DNA from: Opitutales bacterium
GTDB lineage: Bacteria > Verrucomicrobiota > Verrucomicrobiia > Opitutales > Oceanipulchritudinaceae
Length of the DNA stretch: 55,760 nt
Reading direction: 5' to 3'
Assembly (NCBI GenBank): GCA_020831585.1
Contig: JAFIGE010000010.1
Location: forward strand, 1-55,760
Shown: piece by piece, positions 7,252 to 15,339 of the stretch
Numbering within the stretch: position 1 is the first letter of the stretch
How the letters are laid out: every line of letters begins with the position of its first letter
Program-made: the position numbers and the translations under genes
The notes under the pieces: model-generated
Told to the model about the DNA's origin: nothing
Databases searched by the model: none
What the model saw: only the letters and a program-made list of their open reading frames with translations

Positions 7252-9408
7252 ATGAGAATCTCTGTGTCCGTTCTACCGTGCCTATTGTCCCGGCGTCATT
7301 TGGCCGTTGGGGTGCTTTTTTTCTCAGTTGCCGGTTCAGGGAGTGCCTTGCCGGTGGCCGAGGAGCCCCTGGTGGCGGGGGGGCTGGGCGAGCCCGTGTT
7401 CTTGACGGAAACGGGTGTGGAAATGCGCACAAGCCATGCGCCCGAGTATGCGCCCCTGGGCAGTCTAACCTTTTACGACCACGGCGAGCCGACGGATTTC
7501 GAGCAGCTCATGCTCGAGCTGGTGAACCGGGCGCGGGCAAATCCGGGGGCGGAAGCGGATCGCCTGGGCATTGATTTGAATGAGGATTTGCATCCGGGAG
7601 AGATTGCGGACACGCCCAAGCAGCCGGTGGGGTCGCACCGCTTTCTCATTGATGCGGCCCGCGGGCACTCGCAGTGGATGCTCGACAACGACGTTTTTTC
7701 TCACACGGGCGCAGGTGGTTCAAGCCCCTCGCAGCGCGCTCAGGCGGCGGGCTATCCCTCCGGGGCGGGCGAGAACATCGCGTGGGTCGGGACCACGGGC
7801 GAGGTCGATCCGGAGGCTTTCACGCGGGATCACCACGATGGGCTCTTCATCAGTCCCGGGCACCGGCTGAATATCTGCAATGGTTCTTATCGGGAGATTG
7901 GCCTGGGGATTTTGCTCGGGGCATATTTGCACGACGGCACCCAGTTCAATTCGCTCATGACGACGCAGAAGTTCGGGAGCAGCCCGTCTACGCCGTGGCC
8001 GTTTGTCGTCGGCGTGGCCTTTTACGACTTCAACGGAAATGGTGTGTACGATCCGGGCGAGGGCATCGGGGGGATCGAGGTGCAGGTGGCGGGTGGATCT
8101 TATTACACGGCCACGGCTTCGGCGGGTGGCTATACGCTGCCGCGCCCATCGGCAGGAGGCGAACGGGTCGTGACGTTCAGCGGCCCCGGACTGGAGGAAA
8201 GCTTTCTCCTCAACATGGCGGCGGGGCAAAACCACAAAGTGGATCTCAAGTTGGATTACGAACCACCCGCATTCTCCGGACCGGCAGCACCCTTGGTGGG
8301 GCAAGTAAACGCTTATGCGATTTCCCCGGTGCCCGGCGCAACGGCCTTCGAGGTGGGGGCTTTTACTTTGGCACCGACGGCATTTGATGGAGCGGAGGAT
8401 CTCTCGCGGGTGATTGACGGGACGTCGGGGGCGTATTCAGCGATCTCGACGACGGTGAAATACGAGGGGAGCGGCGCCTACCGCTTCGCCCATCCGGAGT
8501 TTGCCGACCAGACGCTGGAGTATGAGGCGGAGTTTTTCGCGGGGGAGGGGGCTTCCCTCGCCTTCCGGAGTCGCCTGGGGTGGGCGACGGGGATGCAGGT
8601 GGCGCGGGTGGAGGTTTCTGTGGATGGCGGAAAAAGCTGGGTATCCGTTTTCAGCCAGCCGGGAACGGGGGGTGGGGGTGAGGGCTCTTTCCAGGCCCGC
8701 TCGGCTTCCTTGGCGGCCTTCGCGGGCGAGGTGGTGCGTATACGTTTCCGCTATGCCGTGGGTGGGGGCCACTTCCCCCAAACCAGTGATGGCGTTGGCT
8801 GGTATGTCGACGCGGTGGAATTTCACGGTATCGAAACGCTGACGCTGGAGGACGAGGCGACGGTCGATCCGGGCGCGGAGTATGTTTTCACGCCTTCGTC
8901 GGAAGGGGCGTCGATGTTGGTGGCACAACCGCGCAACTTCGACCGCCTCTGGCCGGCTGGACCGCCGCTGTTGGTGGAAGCAATGGCGGCACCGGGCGGC
9001 TATGCCGCATGGGCGCAGATGTGGGAAAGCAGCGGCGGCTTGGCGGCGGGAGCGCTGGCGGGCGCACCCACGGCGGACTTCAGCAAAGACGGGCTGCCCA
9101 ACATCGCAGCCTACGCGCTGGCCTTGAACCCCCTCGTCTCTTCGGTTGGGGAGGCTCCGCGCTGGCGTGAGGTGGACGGGGCGAGTGTGTTCGAATACAC
9201 GGTGGACACGACCGCCGAAGGGGTGGCCGTGGTGCCTGAACTATCCACCGACCTTGCTGACTGGCATCCGGTGGGGGCCGCGCCACTGGGTTTTGCCAGC
9301 GCTGATGCGCTTGTCTCCAGCGAAGATGGTATCGAGCGCCGTCGGGTTACCTTCACAAATGGATTCCCTTCTTCTGTTTATGCACGTGTGAGAATTTCCG
9401 TGCCCTGA
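7252..9408 (+). CDS. Secreted CAP (SCP/PR-1)-domain protein with SdrD-like and C-terminal beta domains
   Basis: Encodes 718 residues. The start at 7252 gives a signal peptide (MRISVSVLPCLLSRRHLAVG then a hydrophobic core ending near SALP); a TTG 64 codons upstream is unlikely. Residues about 82-245 form a CAP domain: FEQLMLELVNRARANP, a DNDVFSHTG loop, GENIAW and SPGHRLNI with conserved Glu and His positions. Residues about 252-310 resemble the SdrD B-like domain, with the acidic calcium-loop-like stretch YDFNGNGVYDPGE. A beta-rich region near 420-560 includes EVSVDGGKSWVSVF. The C-terminus carries the D-x-x-x-D-G-L-P-N stretch common at the ends of Verrucomicrobia exported proteins. Role unknown: the CAP fold is found in secreted binding or lytic proteins. 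It stands alone, divergent from tetR. Confidence 0.8.
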   Translation: MRISVSVLPCLLSRRHLAVGVLFFSVAGSGSALPVAEEPLVAGGLGEPVFLTETGVEMRTSHAPEYAPLGSLTFYDHGEPTDFEQLMLELVNRARANPGAEADRLGIDLNEDLHPGEIADTPKQPVGSHRFLIDAARGHSQWMLDNDVFSHTGAGGSSPSQRAQAAGYPSGAGENIAWVGTTGEVDPEAFTRDHHDGLFISPGHRLNICNGSYREIGLGILLGAYLHDGTQFNSLMTTQKFGSSPSTPWPFVVGVAFYDFNGNGVYDPGEGIGGIEVQVAGGSYYTATASAGGYTLPRPSAGGERVVTFSGPGLEESFLLNMAAGQNHKVDLKLDYEPPAFSGPAAPLVGQVNAYAISPVPGATAFEVGAFTLAPTAFDGAEDLSRVIDGTSGAYSAISTTVKYEGSGAYRFAHPEFADQTLEYEAEFFAGEGASLAFRSRLGWATGMQVARVEVSVDGGKSWVSVFSQPGTGGGGEGSFQARSASLAAFAGEVVRIRFRYAVGGGHFPQTSDGVGWYVDAVEFHGIETLTLEDEATVDPGAEYVFTPSSEGASMLVAQPRNFDRLWPAGPPLLVEAMAAPGGYAAWAQMWESSGGLAAGALAGAPTADFSKDGLPNIAAYALALNPLVSSVGEAPRWREVDGASVFEYTVDTTAEGVAVVPELSTDLADWHPVGAAPLGFASADALVSSEDGIERRRVTFTNGFPSSVYARVRISVP

Positions 9409-9530
9409 GCGCCGCATAGATTGAATCCGGAATCGCAACATCCGAACGCATGGAACCTCATCACAAATTTATACTTGCGATAATTATCAAGTGCGCTTTC
9501 GATATAACTTTAACCTAATCGAAAAGACAA

Positions 9531-9911
9531 ATGATCACCGACATCACCGAAGAACTTAAGCAACTGGAGAAAGAAGAAGCTCGTATTGCCAAGAAGAAAG
9601 AAGCGCTGGCCGCTCGCTTGGAAAAAGCACAGGAACAGGAAAAGTATCTTGATGAGCTAGTTGAAAAGAGTGGATTGGATCCCCGCTCGCTCGTCCAGGC
9701 ACTTATTGTGAAGTATGGTGTCAAGGTGCAAGCCACCCCCGGGCTGAAGGGGCTGAAGACTCGCACGCGCACGAGGATCACCCCTGAGCTGCGCGACCGA
9801 ATCAAGAGCGCGGTCCAGGAGAATGGTTCGAAGAACTCCGTGAGCAAGGAAATGAATATCAGCTACGCGGTCATTTCCAAAGTTGTGAACGGCGAATACG
9901 ACCACTTGTAA
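9531..9911 (+). CDS. Small coiled-coil plus helix-turn-helix DNA-binding protein, unrecognised family
   Basis: Encodes 126 residues. Residues 1-47 are almost pure charged heptads (TEELKQLEKEEARIAKKKEA...), predicting a coiled coil. A linker with a basic RTRTR patch (about residues 78-82) leads to a C-terminal section that looks like a resolvase/Hin-type helix-turn-helix: ITPELRDRIKSAVQEN, SKNSVSKEMN, SYAVISKVVNGEY. The layout (oligomerising coiled coil, basic linker, small DNA-binding end) recalls H-NS-type nucleoid proteins, though I see no sequence similarity to them. The upstream 120 bases are AT-rich, and a strong terminator follows, so it is probably monocistronic. No known family name can be given. 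Confidence 0.75.
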   Translation: MITDITEELKQLEKEEARIAKKKEALAARLEKAQEQEKYLDELVEKSGLDPRSLVQALIVKYGVKVQATPGLKGLKTRTRTRITPELRDRIKSAVQENGSKNSVSKEMNISYAVISKVVNGEYDHL

Positions 9912-9943
9912 TCGCCGAACGACCACCCGATTTTTCCCGGAAG

Positions 9944-9979
9944 GGCCCGCTGAACGTTGTTCGGCGGGCCTTTCTTTTT
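9944..9979 (+). terminator. Rho-independent terminator after the coiled-coil/HTH gene
   Basis: Stem arms GGCCCGC (9944-9950) and GCGGGCC (9964-9970), extended by an inner GAAC/GTTC pairing, are followed by TTTCTTTTT (9971-9979). It lies between convergent genes: its T-run covers the stop of the minus-strand lptE candidate at 9978. It may therefore also slow transcription arriving on the minus strand, though the T-tract serves the plus strand. Confidence 0.85.
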
Positions 9980-10496
9980 ACCAGCGATAAATGGCGTTAT
10001 CGCGAATGCGTTGGGCCAGATCCTGCGCCAACCTGGGGAGTCCCTGATACTCCGCGTCGGGGAGGGATGGGCTCAGATACGATACGGTATCCGCGGCAAC
10101 CCGGAAACGATGAGCCTCCCCGCCCTTGGTCACCGAGACGGCGGCCGAGACAGAGAGGTCGTAGGAGGCGGCGCGCACCGTGTCGGTGGGGAGGCGCGCG
10201 CGGGGCGCACGTTCGAGGTCGCGGAGGGTGATCTCGACAACCGCATCCGCCCGGGCGCGTGAGGGCGCAAGGGTGTAGCCTCCGTGTTCCAGAAAGGCTT
10301 CGCGCAGAGCGGCATTGAGGAGAGCGGCAACCTGGGGAAGTTCCGTCTCATTGCCCACCGGAGCGATAAAAATAGAGCGGGCGGCAAGTTCGGCGGGCCT
10401 TCCCCATTCGTAGGCGGCACAGCCGCAGAGGACCGCACTCAGGCAGACGATGAGGGTGAACTTGATCCGATGATGACAGCGGGTGAAGAGGGGCAT
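9978..10496 (-). CDS. lptE: LPS-assembly lipoprotein LptE-like
   Basis: Encodes 172 residues with a lipoprotein signal (MPLFTRCHHRIKF, hydrophobic core, lipobox LCGC). The mature part begins AAYEWGR and continues with ARSIFIAPVGNETELPQVAALLNAAL, ADAVVEITLRD and ASYDLSVSAAVSV, the alternating beta-alpha pattern of the LptE-like lipoprotein family that plugs the LptD barrel. It is the last gene of the rpmF-plsX-fabH-bamD operon, 7 bases after bamD. An ATG 45 bases upstream would overlap bamD and push the signal inward, so 10496 was chosen. The lptD partner candidate is about 11 kb away at 21934-24084. The family assignment rests on pattern and context because LptE sequences diverge widely. Confidence 0.6.
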   Translation of the reverse strand: MPLFTRCHHRIKFTLIVCLSAVLCGCAAYEWGRPAELAARSIFIAPVGNETELPQVAALLNAALREAFLEHGGYTLAPSRARADAVVEITLRDLERAPRARLPTDTVRAASYDLSVSAAVSVTKGGEAHRFRVAADTVSYLSPSLPDAEYQGLPRLAQDLAQRIRDNAIYRW

Positions 10497-10503
10497 GGCC
10501 GGA

Positions 10504-11631
10504 TCAATCGGGAGCCGATAGGGGGAGCGAGCCCGCTTCATCGATCCCGCCCGCGCCGGGATCGGTCACCGTATCATCTTCGATCCGGTCAAGGTTGATA
10601 TCCGTGGCGCGTGGCCGCCAGAAGAAGATGCGATCGCCCCAGGAGTTGACGGGCGGCCGGAAGTTGGGGTCCTCCAGTGCCTTACGGCGGAATTCCTCAA
10701 TTCGCTCAAGATAGAGCCTTGCCTCGCGGGCAGGCTCGGAGAGGGGGGCGATCGTGATGGTCTCGTTGAAGAAGATTTCTGCCGCGCGGTACCAGTTCCG
10801 GTGCCGGAAGTAATACTTCCCTATAACAAAACGGCTGCGTGCATAGATTTCGCGCATTCCTTCGAGACCTTCTTCAGCCCGGCCAACATTCTCGTCTTGG
10901 GGAAAGAGAATGAGGAAATCTTGAAAGTAGCTCATGGCCTCGCGGGTCGCTCCCTGATCATAGAGAGGTCCTCCCACCAGTTCGCTGAAGGTTTCGGCCA
11001 GCGCGAGGTAGGCATCGTTGGCCAGAAGGCTGGATGGATAGTTGTTGATGAGACGATCAAGCGCATCGATCGCCTCCGGGATATTCCCGCGGCGTTCGTG
11101 AATATGGGCGACATTCATGAGCGCGAGCGGGGCGAAATCACTGAATGGGGCGTTGCGCACAACGACTTCGAAGTATGCCGCAGAGCGATTGAAGGCACGG
11201 TAGGGAATAATGCCAAGCCAACGCACACCCGTTCCCTCGGCCAAGGCCAGCGCGATATCAAACTGGTAGGCGATGACCTCGTTAAAGCGGGGGAACTCGG
11301 GGTGCCGTGCGAGCAGTGTTTGGAATGCCTCGAAGGACCTTCGCCATTGGCGGCGTTGAAAGGTGAGACGTCCGTAGGTGTGAAGCGATTGAGCCGAATA
11401 GTCGGAAAGTGGATAGCGGCGATAAATGTGCCGGAACTTTCTCTCGGCCGCCCGGTTGCGCCCCCGCTCCACATCCTGCAAGGCCTGCCGGAAGGTCTCG
11501 GCGGTGCGTTCCGTTTGTTCGGCAGGCGGCAGCCGGCTTGGCCGTGTGACAAAGGGATTCCACCATTGCGCGGATAGCGATGAAGCCCCGAGAATGAACG
11601 TGAAAAGGATGAGCAGAGTTCGAAAAGCCAT
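10504..11631 (-). CDS. bamD: Outer-membrane assembly factor BamD-like TPR protein
   Basis: Encodes 375 residues. The N-terminus MAFRTLLILFTFILGASSLSAQ is a signal peptide, and no lipobox cysteine is visible, unlike classical BamD. Tetratricopeptide pairs follow: ALQDVERGRNRAAERKFRHIYRRYPLSDY, then GRLTFQRRQWRRSFEAFQTLLARHPEF, then EAIDALDRLINNYPSSLLANDAYLALAE, with a later REAMSYFQDFLILFPQDE unit. The x-YP-x-S spacing at repeat ends is characteristic of BamD/ComL. It is longer than E. coli BamD and has a Pro/Asp-rich tail. It lies between fabH and the lptE candidate, consistent with an outer-membrane biogenesis role. An ATG at 11649 overlapping fabH was not chosen because 11631 gives a clean signal peptide. 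Confidence 0.68.
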   Translation of the reverse strand: MAFRTLLILFTFILGASSLSAQWWNPFVTRPSRLPPAEQTERTAETFRQALQDVERGRNRAAERKFRHIYRRYPLSDYSAQSLHTYGRLTFQRRQWRRSFEAFQTLLARHPEFPRFNEVIAYQFDIALALAEGTGVRWLGIIPYRAFNRSAAYFEVVVRNAPFSDFAPLALMNVAHIHERRGNIPEAIDALDRLINNYPSSLLANDAYLALAETFSELVGGPLYDQGATREAMSYFQDFLILFPQDENVGRAEEGLEGMREIYARSRFVIGKYYFRHRNWYRAAEIFFNETITIAPLSEPAREARLYLERIEEFRRKALEDPNFRPPVNSWGDRIFFWRPRATDINLDRIEDDTVTDPGAGGIDEAGSLPLSAPD

Positions 11632-11639
11632 GGGAGAGG

Positions 11640-12641
11640 TCAGTGCCATTTAACAAGGGAGGCCGCCCAGGTTAGGCCGCCGCCGAAGGCCACAAAGAGA
11701 ACAAGATCGCCGGAGCGGATGCGTCCATTTCGCCAGGCTTCGTCAAGCGCAATGGGAATTGAGGCGGCGGACGTGTTGCCGTAGCGGTCCAGGTTGATTT
11801 TAAAGCGTTCCATGCCGATTCCAAGACGTTGGGCGAGGGCCTCGATGATGCGGTTGTTCGCCTGATGAGGAATCACAAGAGCCACATCTTCTGCGGCCAA
11901 CCCTGCTTTTTCAAGGATATCGAGGGCGCTCTGGCACATGACCCGCACGGCTATTTTGAAGACCTGATTCCCTTGCATGTGTATGTAATGCATGGAACGT
12001 TCGATCGTTTCGACCGTGGAGGGGCTGGCACTGCCGCCGCCCGGCACGCAGAGAATATTGGCCTCCGTTCCGTCCGCACCCATGATCGTGCGGATGATTC
12101 CGATGTCCGGCTCGTCCACGAGGGAGAGCACCACCGCCCCGGCCCCGTCTCCGAAGAGCACACAGGTTGTCCGGTCTTCCCAGTTGGTGATACTGGAGAG
12201 CTTCTCCGCTCCGATGACGAGCGCATGCTTGTACCCGTTCACTAACATGAGCGAACGCGCGATCTCCATCGTGTAGAGAAATCCGGAGCAAGCGGCCTCG
12301 ACATCGAAGGAGGGTATCTTGCCCAAGCCCAGCTTTTGTTGGACGAAACAGGCCGTGTTTGGAAAAGGCATGTCCGGCGTCACCGTGCCGATCACCAGCA
12401 AGCCGATATCCCCTGCCGTGAGTCCGGAATCCCGAAGGGCCTCCGCTGCCGCTTTGGCCGCGAGGTCCGAAGTGCTTTCCTCCGGCCCGGCAATGCGCCG
12501 CTCGCGAATACCGGTACGCGTGCGAATCCATTCGTCCGATGTTTCGACCATCTGCGAAAGCTCGACATTGGTGAGAATGCGCGGGGGGGCGTAAGAGCCC
12601 ACTCCGCTGATGATGACCGACTGATCGGTGGAAAAACTCAT
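11640..12641 (-). CDS. fabH: Beta-ketoacyl-ACP synthase III
   Basis: Encodes 333 residues, the standard length for FabH, which condenses acetyl-CoA with malonyl-ACP to start fatty-acid synthesis. The catalytic triad is complete: Cys118 in VEAACSGF, His259 in IPHQANNRI and Asn289 in DRYGNTSAAS. TRTGIRERRI near residue 42 is a family signature. The open frame runs 82 residues further upstream into plsX, but the start at 12641 aligns the N-terminus with the family and leaves 91 bases after plsX. Cytoplasmic. It stands in the widespread rpmF-plsX-fabH order. Confidence 0.96.
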   Translation of the reverse strand: MSFSTDQSVIISGVGSYAPPRILTNVELSQMVETSDEWIRTRTGIRERRIAGPEESTSDLAAKAAAEALRDSGLTAGDIGLLVIGTVTPDMPFPNTACFVQQKLGLGKIPSFDVEAACSGFLYTMEIARSLMLVNGYKHALVIGAEKLSSITNWEDRTTCVLFGDGAGAVVLSLVDEPDIGIIRTIMGADGTEANILCVPGGGSASPSTVETIERSMHYIHMQGNQVFKIAVRVMCQSALDILEKAGLAAEDVALVIPHQANNRIIEALAQRLGIGMERFKINLDRYGNTSAASIPIALDEAWRNGRIRSGDLVLFVAFGGGLTWAASLVKWH

Positions 12642-12732
12642 GCGTGTGGAAAACAGTGGAGCAAGTAAGTGCCCGCCGGACCTGTCAAGGCAGCGGTGGA
12701 CCATCCGGCGGAGGATAACCTTATCCGACCCC

Positions 12733-13803
12733 TCATTTTGCCGCTTCTTCGGGGTGAAGGGAGCGCGCGCGGATACTTTGATTTGCCCGCGAAATATCTG
12801 CGAGAATCTGGGCGTTGAGGTCTTGGCGGACCACTTTCGAGGCAATGCGGATGGCGTGGGCAATTGCTTCGCAGCCGCTCGAGCCATGTGCTTTCAAGAC
12901 GGTGCCCCGCAGCCCGAGCAGCGGTGCCCCCCCAAAAAGATCGGGATCGAGCCGCCGGCGCGCACTTTTGCCCGCACCGCGGAGAAGGAGCGCCCCCGTC
13001 AAACGCATGGGGTTTTTTTTCACTTCCTCCTTCACCAAGCCCTTGAGCATCTTCCAAAGGGACTCGCAGGTCTTCAGGACGACGTTACCGGTAAATCCAT
13101 CGGTCACCACCACGTCCACATCGTTTCCGAAGAGTTGGAAACCCTCAATCAGGCCGACATATTCGATTTGATCACCGAGGCCGCGAAGAAGGCGATGTGT
13201 CTCGTTCGTCAAATCCGTGCCTTTCCCCTCCTCAGTCCCGATCGAAAGCAAACCCACCCGCGGTTTGGACAAACCCAGCGCGGTCTTGGCGAAATTATGA
13301 CCGAGGACCGCATAGTGAACCAGGTTTTCCGGCTTACACTGAGGGTTCGCTCCCGAGTCCAGAACAACGAAATGGCGATCCTTGCTTGGCCAAACGCTTG
13401 CGAGAGCCGGCTTCGATACACCCTCCAGCGGACGCAGTCGAAGGGTGGATCCAGCCATAAGAGCTCCGGTGTTGCCGCAACTCACTGCCGCCGCGCAGGT
13501 CCCCAGCTTCACCATCTCCACCGCTCGGATAAGGGAAGAATCCTTCTTCTCCTTCAAACTCTGGATGGGTTTTTCGTCCATCCGGATAATCTGTGAGGCG
13601 TGAAAGGTGTTCACGCGGGCATCACTGGACAACCCCGCCTTTACCAGAAGCGGTTGCAAAATATCTTCCAAGCCAACAAGAACGACGCCCTCCGGAACGA
13701 ACCCTTGGTCCAGCGCAAAACGAACCCCGGCGATGACTTCCTCCGGTCCCTTGTCTGCTCCCATGGCGTCAATCGCGATGGGTTTTTTGCCTTCGGGGCT
13801 CAT
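12733..13803 (-). CDS. plsX: Phosphate acyltransferase PlsX
   Basis: Encodes 356 residues. PlsX makes acyl-phosphate from acyl-ACP, the donor for glycerolipid acylation by PlsY. The N-terminal IAIDAMGADKGPEEVIAG is the PlsX signature; AAVSCGNTGALMAGSTL, FVVLDSGANPQCKPENLVHYAVLG and VVVTDGFTGNVVLKTCE are further conserved blocks. The start at 13803 is preferred over the extended frame to 13905 because it places the signature at the N-terminus. It lies 58 bases after rpmF and upstream of fabH, coupling membrane-lipid supply to ribosome protein expression as in many bacteria. Confidence 0.96.
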   Translation of the reverse strand: MSPEGKKPIAIDAMGADKGPEEVIAGVRFALDQGFVPEGVVLVGLEDILQPLLVKAGLSSDARVNTFHASQIIRMDEKPIQSLKEKKDSSLIRAVEMVKLGTCAAAVSCGNTGALMAGSTLRLRPLEGVSKPALASVWPSKDRHFVVLDSGANPQCKPENLVHYAVLGHNFAKTALGLSKPRVGLLSIGTEEGKGTDLTNETHRLLRGLGDQIEYVGLIEGFQLFGNDVDVVVTDGFTGNVVLKTCESLWKMLKGLVKEEVKKNPMRLTGALLLRGAGKSARRRLDPDLFGGAPLLGLRGTVLKAHGSSGCEAIAHAIRIASKVVRQDLNAQILADISRANQSIRARSLHPEEAAK

Positions 13804-13861
13804 AAAAAGGCGAAAAAAAACGGCCCGCTGGGGGCCGCCGGAAAATAACGTAGCCGCGCGA

Positions 13862-14041
13862 TCAGACCTCGACGTCGACCACTTGCCGCCCCCGGTACAT
13901 CCCATTGGCCGGATTTACCCGGTGAGGGCGAAAATAGGTGCCGTCAGTCGGATCTTTGGCCAACTGGGGGGCTTTGAATTGGTTCGCGCCCCGGCGCTTG
14001 GCGGAACGTTGCTTGGACTGTTTGCGTTTCGGCTGACCCAT
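13862..14041 (-). CDS. rpmF: Large ribosomal subunit protein bL32 (zinc-free form)
   Basis: A 59-codon frame reads MGQPKRKQSKQRSAKRRGAN..., closes with GMYRGRQVVDVEV and stops at 13862. The basic N-terminus and the G-x-Y-R-G-R-x-V motif near the C-terminus identify bL32. The zinc-binding cysteines of the C+ form are absent: the TYFRPHRVNPANG region keeps one histidine but has no Cys, as in E. coli bL32. It heads the plsX-fabH cluster, the usual genomic position. The customary DUF177 (YceD) gene upstream of rpmF is not recognisable here. No clear Shine-Dalgarno sequence precedes the ATG. Confidence 0.92.
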   Translation of the reverse strand: MGQPKRKQSKQRSAKRRGANQFKAPQLAKDPTDGTYFRPHRVNPANGMYRGRQVVDVEV

Positions 14042-14442
14042 TGGATTGCTCGGTAAAAGATTGAGTTCGAAGAAAACCGCCGAGAGAAGGGGATCCCGCG
14101 ACCGGGGTCAAGCCCCGAAATTCGAACTTTTCCATCAGGCCCACCGGAAACAAGCAACGCAGCCAAACGCCGCAACATCTTCTCACCGCCTCCCCACCCC
14201 CCGGCAATTCCGAAAATTTTTCTATGCATACCTCTCTGCCAGGAGAAAAACGCATCCCCTGGCAATAAAATAAACCGGTTTAATAGGAAAAAGCACTCTC
14301 GCTTCTTGTGTGTGGATTTCACAGGACTCGCTTTACGGACGCGGGAAAAATGCCAAGAATATTTACCGCACAATATAACTTACATCCAGCTTACATCGGA
14401 ATTGGGTTGAGCATTGGAGAATTCCGGAGATGGTGAAGGGCT
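14042..14442. other. Divergent intergenic region rpmF/lipA with palindromes and a short direct repeat
   Basis: No convincing gene is present. Three structures stand out. An inverted repeat TGCCAGG (14237-14243) and CCTGGCA (14258-14264) has a 14-base loop. A perfect 12-base palindrome TAAACCGGTTTA lies at 14271-14282. CTTACATC is repeated at 14379-14386 and 14390-14397, 11 bases apart, just after a TATAAC-like word at about 14374. The first two could act on rpmF, whose transcript starts toward the left, and the last on lipA. All are sequence observations without proven function. Confidence 0.45.
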
Positions 14443-15321
14443 ATGGATGGGCGTAAACCCGACTGGCTGAGAGCCAAACTACCGACGAGTCCGCAGTATC
14501 GCAATGTGCGCAACATTGTGGAGGAACACGATTTGCACACGGTTTGCCAAAGTGCCCGCTGCCCGAATATGGGCGAGTGCTGGTCGAGGCGGACGGCCAC
14601 CCTCATGATCTTGGGCAACACCTGCACGCGCAGTTGCACGTTTTGCGCGATCCAGACTGGTCGGCCAACGGAACTCGATTTAGGCGAACCCGCCCGCGTC
14701 GGTGCCGCCGTGCAGAAGATGGGGTTGCGGCACGCCGTCCTCACCTCCGTGGCACGGGACGACCTGCGCGATGGCGGGGCCGGGGTCTGGGCGGCGACGA
14801 TTCGCGCGGTGCGCTATCGCAATCCGGAAACGGCCATCGAGGTCCTCATCCCCGACTTTCGCGGAAATACCGATCAGTTGGACACCGTTCTCGACGCAAA
14901 GCCGGACATCCTGAACCACAATATGGAAACCGTCCGCCGCCTCCAGCGTCCGGTGCGCAAGACGGCTTCGTGGGAAATCACAAGCAAAGTGCTGGCGCAC
15001 GCGAAGAGCCGCGGGTTCACGACCAAATCCGGCATCATGCTGGGGATCGGCGAGGAAGCGGCGGAAATCGAAGAGTGCATCCGGCATCTTCGCTCAATCG
15101 GGGTTGATATTCTCACGATCGGCCAGTACCTTCAACCCACCAAGGAGCATCGGAAAATGCACCGCTGGGTAACGCCCGCCGAGTTCGAACATTGGAAGGC
15201 TTTTGCGCTGGAGCTCGGATTCGGGGCGGTTGAAAGCGGAGCGCTTGTTCGCTCCAGTTACCACGCCGATGAACAAAGCGCCCATCTGCGGAGGCCGGTC
15301 CAAGAGGCCGTTTCGGCTTAG
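14443..15321 (+). CDS. lipA: Lipoyl synthase
   Basis: Encodes 292 residues of a radical-SAM enzyme that inserts sulfur at C6 and C8 of protein-bound octanoyl groups. The auxiliary iron-sulfur cluster cysteines are C35, C40 and C46 (CQSARCPNMGEC). The radical-SAM triad C61, C65 and C68 is in CTRSCTFC. The C-terminal RSSYHA motif supplies the serine ligand of the auxiliary cluster. VEHD-like and NHNMETV segments are conserved. Cytoplasmic. No lipB lies beside it. A barrel-protein gene follows after 18 bases, but its function looks unrelated. Confidence 0.97.
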   Translation: MDGRKPDWLRAKLPTSPQYRNVRNIVEEHDLHTVCQSARCPNMGECWSRRTATLMILGNTCTRSCTFCAIQTGRPTELDLGEPARVGAAVQKMGLRHAVLTSVARDDLRDGGAGVWAATIRAVRYRNPETAIEVLIPDFRGNTDQLDTVLDAKPDILNHNMETVRRLQRPVRKTASWEITSKVLAHAKSRGFTTKSGIMLGIGEEAAEIEECIRHLRSIGVDILTIGQYLQPTKEHRKMHRWVTPAEFEHWKAFALELGFGAVESGALVRSSYHADEQSAHLRRPVQEAVSA

Positions 15322-15339
15322 GCCATTTTGATCAAGAAC

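Noticed and set aside
13915-14373. 152-residue minus-strand frame across the rpmF region
   Set aside because: It overlaps bL32 in another frame and does not resemble DUF177 or any other family expected there.
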